A stretch of DNA of 64,000 nt from Vagococcus elongatus (GCF_003987645.1 NZ_NGKA01000001.1:186001-250000), one strand, 5' to 3'. Positions 21,026-28,918 are shown, counted from the first letter of the stretch. The notes: a model not told the origin generated them from the sequence alone. Numbers and translations are program-made.

Positions 21026-21928
21026 CTATTTTTCCAACTTTTTCAAGGTCTTTTGGAACACTTCAGGAGGCGGGACTTCAAATAAAAGATTTTTCCCAGA
21101 AACTGGATGTTTAAACCCTAACGTTCCCGCGTGAAGATATTGTCCCTGCCCTTTTAAAGTTTTAGCCGGGCCATATATTGGATCCCCTGCAATGGGAAAG
21201 TCGATATATTTCAAATGAACCCGTATCTGATGTGTACGACCTGTTTCTAACTGGCATTCAATCAAAGTATAGTCAGTGAATCTTTTTAAAACTTTAAAGT
21301 GTGTGACAGCTTTCCTGCCGCCCTCTCTGACAGTATTCATCAAACGATTACTTTTGGAACGGTCAATTGGTGCATCAATTGTCCCAGTCTCATGGGGAAT
21401 CTCACCGTGCACCAAAGCAGAATATTTTCGTATCACCGTTTTAGCCATCATTTGCTCCTGCAAGTTTTTATGTGCCTGATCGTTTTTAGCAACTACAAGC
21501 AAACCAGAAGTATCTTTATCGATACGATGAACAATGCCTGGCCGGATCACACCATTGATGCCGGAAAGGTCACTAGTATGATAAAGTAATGCATTCACTA
21601 AGGTGCCTGTTTGATGACTTTTAGAAGGATGGACTACCATCCCTTGAGGTTTATTTACCACGATAATATCTGTATCTTCATAAACGATATCCAAAGGTAT
21701 AGCTTCTGGACTCAGCTCTAGTTCGATATTTTCCGGCGGAGTGACAACTATAGTATCATTTTTTTTGACTTTATAATTTGCTGACACAGGTTCGCCGTTT
21801 ACAAAAACACAGTCGCCTTTTAGCCAATGCTGGATTTGTGAACGGGAAGTATCCGCTAAATGTGCTGCCAATACTTTGTCAATCCGTCCTTTTTCTTCAC
21901 TCACAGTCAATGTGATTTCTTGTTTCAT
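21026..21928 (-). CDS. RluD-family 23S rRNA pseudouridine synthase
   Basis: A 300-residue pseudouridine synthase. An N-terminal S4 RNA-binding domain (about 12-75; SRSQIQHWLKGDCVFVNG) is followed by the catalytic RsuA/RluD domain with the signature GIVHRIDKDTSGLLVVAKN containing the nucleophilic aspartate, and GRTHQIRVHL near the C-terminus. It overlaps the lspA stop by 4 bases, an arrangement common in Firmicutes (lspA-ylyB). Probably modifies helix 69-type uridines; the exact site is not provable here. Confidence 0.93.
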   Translation of the reverse strand: MKQEITLTVSEEKGRIDKVLAAHLADTSRSQIQHWLKGDCVFVNGEPVSANYKVKKNDTIVVTPPENIELELSPEAIPLDIVYEDTDIIVVNKPQGMVVHPSKSHQTGTLVNALLYHTSDLSGINGVIRPGIVHRIDKDTSGLLVVAKNDQAHKNLQEQMMAKTVIRKYSALVHGEIPHETGTIDAPIDRSKSNRLMNTVREGGRKAVTHFKVLKRFTDYTLIECQLETGRTHQIRVHLKYIDFPIAGDPIYGPAKTLKGQGQYLHAGTLGFKHPVSGKNLLFEVPPPEVFQKTLKKLEK

Positions 21929-22386
21929 TTTCTTGCCACCTTTTCCTCTTCTTCGGCAAAAAAGAAAATATAAATAAAGACACAGATGACACCAATGACG
22001 ATACTGACATCTGCAACATTAAAAATCGGAAAATTGATAAACTCAAATTGGAACATATCGACAACATATTGCATTCGCACGCGGTCGATAAAATTTCCTA
22101 AAGCTCCGGCGATAATCAGTGACAGACCTACTGTCATCCAACGGCTATTTGAACGGTTTGTATACAGCAAATACACGAGAACGACCAGTGCAGCGGCTGT
22201 CATGATATAAAAAAACCACATCTTTCCTTCAAACATACTCCAAGCTGCCCCTGTATTACGAATATGGGTCAAAGACAACACTGGATTTTCCATGATTGTT
22301 TCTCCAAATGGGATGTTTTCAACTGTCCACCATTTTACCCACTGATCAAGCCCAACTGAAATAACTATTATTGCTATATACCACAT
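21925..22386 (-). CDS. lspA: Lipoprotein signal peptidase (signal peptidase II)
   Basis: A 153-residue membrane aspartic protease that cleaves prolipoproteins after lipid attachment to the +1 cysteine, acting on lipoproteins such as those encoded in this window. It has four hydrophobic segments. The catalytic aspartates are in GALGNFIDRV and FNVADVSIV. The ATG follows the CBS-protein gene by 12 bases and overlaps the rluD-like gene downstream. Confidence 0.95.
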   Translation of the reverse strand: MWYIAIIVISVGLDQWVKWWTVENIPFGETIMENPVLSLTHIRNTGAAWSMFEGKMWFFYIMTAAALVVLVYLLYTNRSNSRWMTVGLSLIIAGALGNFIDRVRMQYVVDMFQFEFINFPIFNVADVSIVIGVICVFIYIFFFAEEEEKVARK

Positions 22387-22398
22387 AATTGACTCCCT

Positions 22399-23100
22399 TC
22401 ATTCGCCGTAGTAATTTTTAAATACGTCTCTCGGACGGATGATCCCCAGCAAGTTGCCGTCTGGATGACCATCTTTAGTAATCAGCAGAGCTTCTATATA
22501 GGGCGAATTAAGAAATAATTCCACTGCCTCAAAAACCGGTGTTGCAGCCGCTACAAAGCGGAAGTTTTGACTTCTGCGGTCCGAATCGAGAACATCAAAA
22601 GCTGTTTTGCCCTCGATATCCAAGTAGTTGTCTTTCGTATGCCTTGCTAACCAAATTCCTAATCCATGCGCCGTAATAAGACCCAAAAATTTCCCGCGAC
22701 GATAAATAGGAAACTGAGAATACCCCTTTGAAGCAACGATTTTCAAAAGGTCACTCAATAATGTACTCTGCTCAAAACCAGTAACATTTTTCTGAAATAC
22801 CGGAATGACTTTTTCAGGATTGATCAAATCTTCTTCAATCTGAATGATTTTCTTAACGGCCCAATCATTAGGTTCCGCAATGATAAAGTCGGGAGCAATC
22901 TTGTCATGAACGATAGCGTTACGTAACTGCGCCAATTGAATCAAGTCATCCCCATGCTCTTGAATCAGCAAATCCTTACGCCGTGACAGACGCCGGACCA
23001 GCTCACTGAAGCCAATATTTGCCGGATTGTCCAACTGCCGGCGCATCCACTTTTCGATTCGATTGAATGAAGTCAAGAAAACCTCTGAATTACGCTTCAC
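22399..23100 (-). CDS. HEPN-like domain fused to paired CBS domains
   Basis: A 233-residue cytosolic protein. The C-terminal two thirds (about 85-230) form two CBS motifs (ASKGYSQFPIYRRGKFLGLI; PYIEALLITKDGHPDGNLLG), modules that bind adenine nucleotides, including cyclic di-AMP in some Firmicutes proteins. The N-terminal ~80 residues are helical and include RNAIVH (R60 to H65), the RX4H pattern of HEPN domains, many of which are RNases or RNA-binding. The gene overlaps the membrane protein upstream by 11 bases and sits 12 bases before lspA. A nucleotide-controlled HEPN function is possible; RNase activity is not shown. Confidence 0.7.
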   Translation of the reverse strand: MKRNSEVFLTSFNRIEKWMRRQLDNPANIGFSELVRRLSRRKDLLIQEHGDDLIQLAQLRNAIVHDKIAPDFIIAEPNDWAVKKIIQIEEDLINPEKVIPVFQKNVTGFEQSTLLSDLLKIVASKGYSQFPIYRRGKFLGLITAHGLGIWLARHTKDNYLDIEGKTAFDVLDSDRRSQNFRFVAAATPVFEAVELFLNSPYIEALLITKDGHPDGNLLGIIRPRDVFKNYYGE

Positions 23101-23479
23101 GTCTGCTCTCCTCTATCAAATAAATTTTTTTCGTCATGGCAACCGCAAAGACGAGATAGATTAAAACTATCACGACAGCTAAGACCCATGAATGAAAGAA
23201 AATAGGGAAAATAAAAGTAAAAGTAAAAAATAAAATGTATAATCTAAAAACTATGGGATTGAATGTGACTGTCAATTGTTTCCCTTGATTGGTCTCGGAT
23301 AAAGTAAAAGGTTCGCTTCTAAGTATCGAGAGTTTCACAGACAGCTGATCACCCTCTGAAAATTCTATTTCTTTTTCACTGTCGTATGCCAACGTACCTA
23401 TGGACTCCCCGTTTTTTATGATGGACAAGGAAGATCCCATGCCAAAAAAGCCTGTTTCTCTTTTTAGTGAAAATTTCAT
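23090..23479 (-). CDS. Small membrane protein of unknown function
   Basis: A 129-residue protein that I do not recognise. The N-terminal ~75 residues are polar and beta-rich (SSLSIIKNGESIGTLAYD). The C-terminus has two hydrophobic segments (about 74-93 and 97-115) ending in a basic tail, so the N-terminal part probably lies on one face of the membrane. AAAAGGTGTG ribosome binding site. Translationally coupled (11-base overlap) to the HEPN-like/CBS gene, then lspA and the rluD-like gene, suggesting one operon. Confidence 0.75.
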   Translation of the reverse strand: MKFSLKRETGFFGMGSSLSIIKNGESIGTLAYDSEKEIEFSEGDQLSVKLSILRSEPFTLSETNQGKQLTVTFNPIVFRLYILFFTFTFIFPIFFHSWVLAVVIVLIYLVFAVAMTKKIYLIEESRREA

Positions 23480-23530
23480 TTTAGCTCACACCTTTTTAAG
23501 TAAATTCTCTACCTATGATATCAATAATTC

Positions 23531-23565
23531 AAAAAAAAAGCCAAGCAGATTACCTACTGCTTGGA
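23531..23565 (-). terminator. Strong terminator after the 36-codon peptide gene
   Basis: CCAAGCAG (23541-23548) and CTGCTTGG (23557-23564) form a perfect 8-base stem with an 8-base loop. On the reverse strand it runs into C followed by nine T. It isolates the small gene from the operon downstream. Confidence 0.92.
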
Positions 23566-23582
23566 AGATTTATCAAGAAAAT

Positions 23583-23693
23583 TTATACCGTTATTTTTTT
23601 TTCTAGATTCTTTTTTACTGTAGAAGGAGATTTTTTAAATACCTTGCCAAAAATAAAGCCCAATTTGAATATTAGCCTTTGTAAATTTGTCAT
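23583..23693 (-). CDS. Small basic amphipathic peptide (36 aa), unrecognised
   Basis: A 36-codon reading frame starting MTNLQRLIFKLGF and ending EKKITV. The N-terminal half is hydrophobic with regularly spaced Arg/Lys (amphipathic helix or membrane-associated); the C-terminal half is Lys/Ser-rich, and overall charge is strongly positive. It is supported as a real gene by three independent signals: promoter TTAACA-17-TATACT at 23720-23748, GGGAGTGA ribosome binding site eight or so bases before ATG, and a perfect terminator ending 18 bases after the stop. It could be a small membrane protein, a leaderless bacteriocin-like or modulin-like peptide, or a toxin; no family is recognised. Confidence 0.7.
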   Translation of the reverse strand: MTNLQRLIFKLGFIFGKVFKKSPSTVKKNLEKKITV

Positions 23694-23719
23694 TTTTATC
23701 ACTCCCGCTACTTGTTATC

Positions 23720-23748
23720 TTAAGTATAACCAAAAAGACCCAAATTGT
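23720..23748 (-). promoter_or_regulatory. Promoter of the 36-codon peptide gene
   Basis: Reverse-strand TTAACA, 17-base spacer, TATACT, lying about 27 to 55 bases ahead of the ATG at 23693. Both hexamers are close to the vegetative sigma consensus. Confidence 0.7.
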
Positions 23749-23754
23749 TAAGTA

Positions 23755-24072
23755 TAAAACATATTTTAATCAAATTTTATTGGAAATGTAATATTTTTAA
23801 TATTGTCCTTTTGAAAAACAACACATCGAATCAAATTTCTCATACGGTATAAAAGATTCATTTAAAAACATTTGAAAAGAATTTATTGTAATTTTCATAA
23901 AATTATCCTAGCAATCCTCATAACATCAAGGTATGTGCTATTTTTATAGCAAAAAAAACAGATACGAATAGAGACAGACTTTATCACAAATACGACGTTA
24001 TTAAAATAACTATCACATAGCACTTAAAAAAAGCGAAAAGCGAAAGAATATCAACTGATTTTATGCCTTTGA
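23755..24072. other. AT-rich intergenic region before the cold-shock gene
   Basis: No gene is seen on either strand. It contains the palindrome TGCTATTTTTATAGCA (about 23937-23952) and a further ATAGCAC near 24017 that could pair with GTGCTAT at its left edge. No function can be assigned. Confidence 0.4.
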
Positions 24073-24101
24073 TTGACCTTTAAACCTATTGTACTTATAA
24101 T
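24073..24101 (+). promoter_or_regulatory. Promoter of the cold-shock protein gene
   Basis: TTGACC (24073-24078), 17-base spacer, perfect TATAAT (24096-24101). This gives a short leader of about 35 bases, unlike the long structured leaders of some cold-induced csp mRNAs. Confidence 0.85.
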
Positions 24102-24142
24102 GGAGAGTGTATTCTAAATTAGATTGACTGGGGGAGTGTAAA

Positions 24143-24361
24143 ATGACTGAAGGCACTGTGAAGTGGTTTGATGACAAGAAAGGTTATGGGTTTATAACCT
24201 ATCATGAAGATGAAGAAATTTTTGTTCATTTTACAGGTATCATCGGAGAAGGTTTTCGAACATTAAAAGCCAATCAGCCAGTAATATTTGAGATAAGAGA
24301 AGGTCGGCGCGGCCCGCAGGCAACCAATGTTGAATTACAAGAGGACAATAATAATAATTAA
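24143..24361 (+). CDS. Cold-shock-domain protein
   Basis: A 72-residue single cold-shock domain protein, a nucleic-acid chaperone of the cytosol. RNP1 (KGYGFIT) and RNP2 (IFVHF) motifs are present after the typical TEGTVKWFDD start. The C-terminus ends in an acidic/Asn tail (EDNNNN). GGGGGAGTG ribosome binding site. Its own promoter and a terminator shared with the convergent gene make it monocistronic. Several csp genes usually occur per genome, so the paralogue letter cannot be assigned. Confidence 0.95.
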   Translation: MTEGTVKWFDDKKGYGFITYHEDEEIFVHFTGIIGEGFRTLKANQPVIFEIREGRRGPQATNVELQEDNNNN

Positions 24362-24363
24362 AA

Positions 24364-24412
24364 AAGCGGAACTGACTTGACCACTCTTGTCAGCTCCGCC
24401 TTTGTTTTTCTT
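24364..24412. terminator. Bidirectional terminator between csp and the convergent membrane gene
   Basis: GCGGAACTGAC (about 24366-24376) pairs with GTCAGCTCCGC (about 24389-24399), with T-rich tails on both strands. The hairpin overlaps the last codons of the reverse-strand gene ending at 24390. Confidence 0.9.
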
Positions 24413-24848
24413 TCATTTGAATGATTTGCCCCTTGAATTCTGAATGAGAAGCCACGTCAGCTAAAAATTTTTCCATCGTCTTCTTTCTCATCAAAAAAAT
24501 ATTTCGGTCTATTTTCCCTTTGAAGTGCTTGATTGTCAAAGTAAACCCGTGGCTTCCCACTGAAATACTTTCGATATTTTTTATCATGACTTTTCTTTTT
24601 ATTTTGGGATTTATACACCATTGGCAAAGATGCCTTTCCGTGAGGATGAAATATTTCATCCAGCCGTTAAGGATGAATGCTAATGATACACAAATCAGTG
24701 CAATCGTCAGCCAGTTGAACTTAATTTTTTCCAACTGTATAATAATGCCAAAACACAGCAGTCCGAGGGTGTATGACCAATAGATAACAAATCTTGAAAT
24801 TTCCGGCTGCCAATGATATTTTTTATACTTAACCAATTGTTTTTCCAC
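24390..24848 (-). CDS. EbsA-like membrane protein
   Basis: A 152-residue protein with two hydrophobic segments (about 20-40 and 45-67), followed by a polar domain (IESISVGSHGFTLTIKHFKG) resembling bacterial PH-like domains. Size, layout and the divergent RNase H-like neighbour resemble EbsA/EbsB of the Enterococcus faecalis ebs locus, studied for its effect on pheromone-induced aggregation; EbsA was described as pore-forming. Assignment is from memory of the family. The stop codon lies within the shared terminator hairpin, an unusually tight convergent arrangement. Confidence 0.65.
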   Translation of the reverse strand: MEKQLVKYKKYHWQPEISRFVIYWSYTLGLLCFGIIIQLEKIKFNWLTIALICVSLAFILNGWMKYFILTERHLCQWCINPKIKRKVMIKNIESISVGSHGFTLTIKHFKGKIDRNIFLMRKKTMEKFLADVASHSEFKGQIIQMKEKQRRS

Positions 24849-24933
24849 TTGAATTCCTCACAATTTTCAAACGTCTAGTTTTATATTAACACATGTAAAA
24901 TGATATCTAAACTATTTTAAAGGAAGTAATGTT

Positions 24934-25341
24934 ATGTTGAAGATATATATTGACGCAGCAACGAAAGGCAACCCGGGACCTAGCGGAATTGGTATCATCT
25001 TACTAACTGAAACCATCTATGAACAACTTCATTTTCCTATTCCTGAGATGAGCAACCATGAAGCCGAGTTTTTCGCTGCGGTAAAAGCACTTGAGATCGC
25101 GATTGAAAAAGGATTGAACACCTCCACCACATTTTTATACACTGACAGCAAAGTAGTCAGCAAAGTGATTGACAGCAACCATACTAAAAATCCTTTATTT
25201 CAGCCTTACTTAATTAAACTCAACGAACTGCTTGCGAAATTTCCTTTAGTCATGATTCAATGGATTCCAGAAAGCAAAAATAAAGGAGCTCATCAGCTGG
25301 CCCGACAAGGATTGCACAAATCTTTGAAATCAATTTCTTAG
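24934..25341 (+). CDS. RNase H-like (EbsB-type) protein
   Basis: A 135-residue RNase HI-fold protein. The N-terminal IDAATKGNPGPSGIGIIL carries the first catalytic aspartate, NHEAEFFAAVKALEIA the glutamate, and LYTDSKVV the second aspartate; the C-terminal GAHQLARQGL carries a further active-site position. It may process RNA in RNA:DNA hybrids. It lies divergent from the EbsA-like gene, as in the ebs locus, and a perfect terminator follows. Confidence 0.85.
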   Translation: MLKIYIDAATKGNPGPSGIGIILLTETIYEQLHFPIPEMSNHEAEFFAAVKALEIAIEKGLNTSTTFLYTDSKVVSKVIDSNHTKNPLFQPYLIKLNELLAKFPLVMIQWIPESKNKGAHQLARQGLHKSLKSIS

Positions 25342-25382
25342 TTCTCCTTTCCACCCTTCTGACTTTTCATTACAACTCAAAC

Positions 25383-25413
25383 AAAGACACAGAAAAAAAT
25401 TTCTGTGTCTTTT
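25383..25413 (+). terminator. Terminator after the RNase H-like gene
   Basis: AAAGACACAGAAA and TTTCTGTGTCTTT form a perfect 13-base stem with a minimal loop, followed by TCACTTT. Confidence 0.85.
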
Positions 25414-25481
25414 CACTTTAAATTATTGTAATTATGTGATATAGTTTTAAAAACCACATGAAAGGATATCGAAAAACAAAC

Positions 25482-26000
25482 ATGCAAGATAATCAAATTT
25501 CTTGGCAGGAAGAACTTCGAAGCATCCGGCTTCCCCGTTGGTCTGAACTGCCAGATATTCCACTTTATATGGATCAGCTGGTCACTCTTGTCAGTCGATA
25601 TGTTCAACCTTTCCAAGTTGGAGATACCAATGACAAAGCTTTAACACCAAATATGGTCAATAATTACGTGAAAAAAAATTATATTTTGGCGCCTGAAAAG
25701 AAGCGGTACGATCAGAGGCATCTGGCAAGGCTGATCATTATTTTGATTCTGAAACAATCTTTTGATTTGCCCACCATCCATTTAGGTATTCAGTCTCAGA
25801 TTGAGCAAGGTGATTATAAACAAGCTTACGATCAATTCTGTAAACAGCTGGAAGATTCTATTGCGCTTTTGATACCAGAGCAAAAGCAGCAAACCATTGA
25901 AATTAATTTTTCAAACAATCAGTATCGGGCCGTACAAATGGCTACTTTATCACTTGCGGCAAAATTCGTCGCAGCAAAAGCTTTACGTGAAAATTTATAG
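25482..26000 (+). CDS. DUF1836 family protein
   Basis: About 172 residues. The sequence (LPRWSELPDIPLYMDQLV; LTPNMVNNYVKKNYI; YDQRHLARLIIILILKQ) matches DUF1836, a Firmicutes family with a MerR-like winged-helix motif suspected to bind DNA. The start is uncertain: a longer frame begins at 25458, only some 13 bases after a TATAGT -10 candidate (25440-25445), while ATG at 25482 has AAAGGATATCG ahead of it at long spacing. It precedes degV by 13 bases, and the two form an operon closed by a strong terminator, an association seen in related genomes. Confidence 0.75.
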   Translation: MQDNQISWQEELRSIRLPRWSELPDIPLYMDQLVTLVSRYVQPFQVGDTNDKALTPNMVNNYVKKNYILAPEKKRYDQRHLARLIIILILKQSFDLPTIHLGIQSQIEQGDYKQAYDQFCKQLEDSIALLIPEQKQQTIEINFSNNQYRAVQMATLSLAAKFVAAKALRENL

Positions 26001-26013
26001 GAGAGTGCAACAA

Positions 26014-26868
26014 ATGACAGAAAAAATCGCGTTACTCGTTGATTCTGCGATGGATTTACCACCAGAAATCATAAAAAAACCAGGTGTTTACGTTATTCCA
26101 CTTAGTGTTATTTATTCTGAAGGAGCGTATATCGACAAAGTTACCATTACATCTAAGGAAATTTATGCCCGTCTTGATGATGAAGTGCCTTCCACCTCTT
26201 TGCCTGATGGTGAGTCCATCAGTAAGATATTAGATAAAATTTATAATGATGGGTTTAACCACCTGATTATCAGTACTATTTCTGGTGGATTAAGCGGAAC
26301 TAATAATATGCTGTCCTTGATGGTCAGAGATTTCCCGCAGCTGACGACCACTGTTATCGATACTAAAAGCATTGGGATTGGCGGAGGCTTACAAGGAGCC
26401 TATGCCAAAGAACTCATTGATCGTGGGGAATCTTTCGAAAAAATAAGTGAAATCTTAAAAGAAAGTGTCCAAAAATCACGGGTCTTTTTCAGTATTCCTA
26501 CATTGGAATATTTGAAAAAAGGCGGTAGAATCGGTTTAGTCTCCTCAATCTTCGGGACTGCATTGAATCTGCACCCAGTCATATCCTGTAATGAAGATGG
26601 TATTTATTATACTGTCAATAAGGCCCGAGGACGGAAAAAAAGTCTTGAAAAAATGCTTGGACAAGTAGAAAAGTTTTTAGGTTCTGACTCTTCATATGAC
26701 TTAGCAGTTGCCTATGGGAATTGCGTGGATGAAGGAAAAGAACTTGCTGAAACGGTTAAAGCACGTTTTACTCATTTTAAACATTTTTACTTTGATGAAG
26801 TCAGTCCAGTTCTTGGTGTCCACACTGGCCCGGGAGTTATCGGAATCGGCATATTGAAAAGAGATTAA
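26014..26868 (+). CDS. DegV family fatty-acid-binding protein
   Basis: A 284-residue DegV (FakB-type) protein, which binds a fatty acid and presents it to the kinase FakA for phosphorylation before membrane lipid synthesis. Features: N-terminal IALLVDSAMDLPPE, the STISGGLSGTNN fatty-acid-site loop, and the C-terminal HTGPGVIGIGIL. The longer frame from 25897 overlaps the upstream gene; ATG at 26014 is preceded by TAGGAGAG. No FakA gene lies nearby. Confidence 0.92.
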   Translation: MTEKIALLVDSAMDLPPEIIKKPGVYVIPLSVIYSEGAYIDKVTITSKEIYARLDDEVPSTSLPDGESISKILDKIYNDGFNHLIISTISGGLSGTNNMLSLMVRDFPQLTTTVIDTKSIGIGGGLQGAYAKELIDRGESFEKISEILKESVQKSRVFFSIPTLEYLKKGGRIGLVSSIFGTALNLHPVISCNEDGIYYTVNKARGRKKSLEKMLGQVEKFLGSDSSYDLAVAYGNCVDEGKELAETVKARFTHFKHFYFDEVSPVLGVHTGPGVIGIGILKRD

Positions 26869-26905
26869 AAAAAGTTCTGTCACTTTTGACAGAACTTTTT
26901 TTATA
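26868..26905. terminator. Bidirectional terminator between degV and the PARG-like gene
   Basis: AAAAAAAGTTCTGTCA pairs perfectly with TGACAGAACTTTTTTT around a short loop, with T-runs readable on both strands. Confidence 0.93.
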
Positions 26906-26923
26906 TCCGACTTTAGTTCATTT

Positions 26924-27703
26924 TTATTCTGGAAAAGCTAATTGAAACGCCCTTAGATTATCATCATTACCCAAAATGCTGAAACATACTTTTTTGAACG
27001 CCTGCTGAAATTCTTTGGCAGAAAGAGCTTGCTGAAATAATCTTGCTACTTGAAATGGTTCGTTGCCGAATACACCGCAACCAAAAGCTCCAAGTATAAG
27101 AATTTCACAGTGATTTTCTTTAAACGCTCTTAAAATTTTAATGATTTTTCGCTGCAAATCTTCTTCATATTCCCCATCTGTTACTTTTGGGTCATTGCAG
27201 ATATTGGCTGATTTATTTGGTGCAGGAAGCGTTACTACATCGCATAAAACCGGCGGCACCATCAACTCCTGACCGTCAATGTCATTTTTAATAAACAAAA
27301 CATCTTTTGAATAAATCAGGCGGCTGGAATAAAGATGGCGGTTGATGTGTTCTTGATTGTATTTATAGTACTCATCGGTGAATTTCAGTAGTTCGGGATA
27401 CAAAAAGGAACATCTGGCAAGGGTCTCTTCCTGAGCTGCTGCTCCCGACTGAAAGCCGCCTCCCGGATGAATGGCGCTGGCAAAATTAAGTACCCCTGTT
27501 TTTCCATGCGGCGTTTCGAAAAATATCCTCTGGAGGACATTTTCTTCATAAACAGCGTATTCGGCAGTATAATCCGCTTTGGTAGCTGCTTCAGCCAGCT
27601 CGCCAATATAAATTTTACTTGTTTGTTTCAGCTTCTCCTTGGGATAGCTATCATAATATGACAATGTTTCTCTAGCACTTTGTATTCTTTGGTTTTTATC
27701 CAT
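26924..27703 (-). CDS. Bacterial-type poly(ADP-ribose) glycohydrolase-like macrodomain protein (TIGR02452/DUF2263)
   Basis: A 259-residue protein of the microbial PARG_cat family. The catalytic signature is clear: LNFASAIHPGGGFQSGAAAQEETL gives the GGG-X6-QEE motif (seen as PGGGF then AAQEETL), with a macrodomain-type loop LILGAFGCGVFGN near the C-terminus. Such enzymes remove ADP-ribose from proteins or nucleic acids. No ADP-ribosyltransferase partner is encoded beside it, so the substrate is unknown. Monocistronic with its own terminator shared with degV. Start at 27703 fits MDKNQRIQ; GGGATGGGG lies ahead. Confidence 0.88.
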   Translation of the reverse strand: MDKNQRIQSARETLSYYDSYPKEKLKQTSKIYIGELAEAATKADYTAEYAVYEENVLQRIFFETPHGKTGVLNFASAIHPGGGFQSGAAAQEETLARCSFLYPELLKFTDEYYKYNQEHINRHLYSSRLIYSKDVLFIKNDIDGQELMVPPVLCDVVTLPAPNKSANICNDPKVTDGEYEEDLQRKIIKILRAFKENHCEILILGAFGCGVFGNEPFQVARLFQQALSAKEFQQAFKKVCFSILGNDDNLRAFQLAFPE

Positions 27704-27772
27704 AGCCCCATCCCCTTTATTTCCTTTAAAAATACCTCCTCAGCAATGCTTCACTAGTAGATGAAGAGCATT

Positions 27773-28711
27773 TTACAATGTTGAAGAGTTTTGGTCTGTG
27801 TCAAAAACTGTTCCTAAAGTGACTCTAGGCAGTTCTTTTTTCTTATCTTCCACAACATCCCCCACCTTAACGGCAACGGCTGTTTCATATCGGTCAGTTA
27901 AATTTTGGTAGTGCTTATGAAGGGCATGAAATCTTGAGGTGCTGTTAACTTTCCAAGGCTTTGATTTTCCGCAATAATGTAAAATGACCGTGTTTTTAAT
28001 GATCCATGGAAAATCAACAGTTCCCATTGTCCGTGTAATGTATTTTGAAAATTTTCGTGTGTCATAATTCCAGATTTCGTCGGGAATTTCCAACGTCATC
28101 TTGCCATACAAAGCATTGAAAATATCTTGATCTGGTAAAAGCAGTGACGTGATGATACTTTCTTCGATATGAGAAAAAATAGATTCTTTTTTTATGATTT
28201 TTTTGGCTTTCGTTAAGTCGATCGCAATCACCCCGGTATTGTAGTACGCGTGTTCTGTCCCTAAACGAAGGTTATTGATATCCTGACTGATATCTGTTAA
28301 GCCAGTATGAGCAGATGCGGCAAAAACCATTTCTTGAAAATCAAGCTCCCACAATGGACGAATGCTGTTGATAACCAAAATATCAGGGTCTAAGTAAATA
28401 ATTTTATTTAAATAGGAAGGTAAGATGACCGGAGCCAACAGCCGAAAATACATTTCTTTAGGGTATTTTTTTGATACAGGCGCATTGGTAAAATAATCTT
28501 CATCAATTTTGATTACATGGAGCCCACAATTAATAAAGCTAGTAAAATTTTTTAACTCTTCTATTTTTTCATCTGAGATTGATTGATGAATCAACCAGAT
28601 ATCAATGTCCTCTAAAAAATTATTATGGACAAGCGAAACCAGCATTGTTTTTAAAGGTTCTAGATAATTTTCATTTAGAGTGACTAAAATATGAATTTTA
28701 TCTTCGTTCAT
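27773..28711 (-). CDS. Family 8 glycosyltransferase
   Basis: A 312-residue GT8 enzyme (galactosyl/glucosyltransferase fold). The DXD-type metal and sugar-nucleotide motif is YLDPDILVINSIRPLW; the N-terminus IHILVTLNENYLEPLKTMLVSL and the C-terminal HYCGKSKPW block fit the family. ATG at 28711 is preceded by AAGGAGAG; the longer frame to 28750 would include this site. It may add hexose to a cell-wall polymer, teichoic acid or glycolipid; the acceptor is unknown. It stands alone, not in a polysaccharide cluster. Confidence 0.9.
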   Translation of the reverse strand: MNEDKIHILVTLNENYLEPLKTMLVSLVHNNFLEDIDIWLIHQSISDEKIEELKNFTSFINCGLHVIKIDEDYFTNAPVSKKYPKEMYFRLLAPVILPSYLNKIIYLDPDILVINSIRPLWELDFQEMVFAASAHTGLTDISQDINNLRLGTEHAYYNTGVIAIDLTKAKKIIKKESIFSHIEESIITSLLLPDQDIFNALYGKMTLEIPDEIWNYDTRKFSKYITRTMGTVDFPWIIKNTVILHYCGKSKPWKVNSTSRFHALHKHYQNLTDRYETAVAVKVGDVVEDKKKELPRVTLGTVFDTDQNSSTL

Positions 28712-28918
28712 CAGGCTCTCTCCTTTTGTTTGACCACCAGTATTTTTCAATACCTCTTACCTCTATCATAAACTAAGTGGAATAATTTTTAAAACTTTTC
28801 AATCATATTTTGCTTGTTTTCGAAAATAAGCTTGGAACTCCCCCATATCATATTGTTTCAAGTTTCTTTTTATCGGTGCTAAAATGAATCTATGAAATAC
28901 TAAGAATAAAAGGAGAAA

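Noticed and set aside
23931-24025. Palindrome TGCTATTTTTATAGCA as a terminator
   Set aside because: The adjacent A/T run is on the wrong side for either strand to end a known gene; no gene precedes it.
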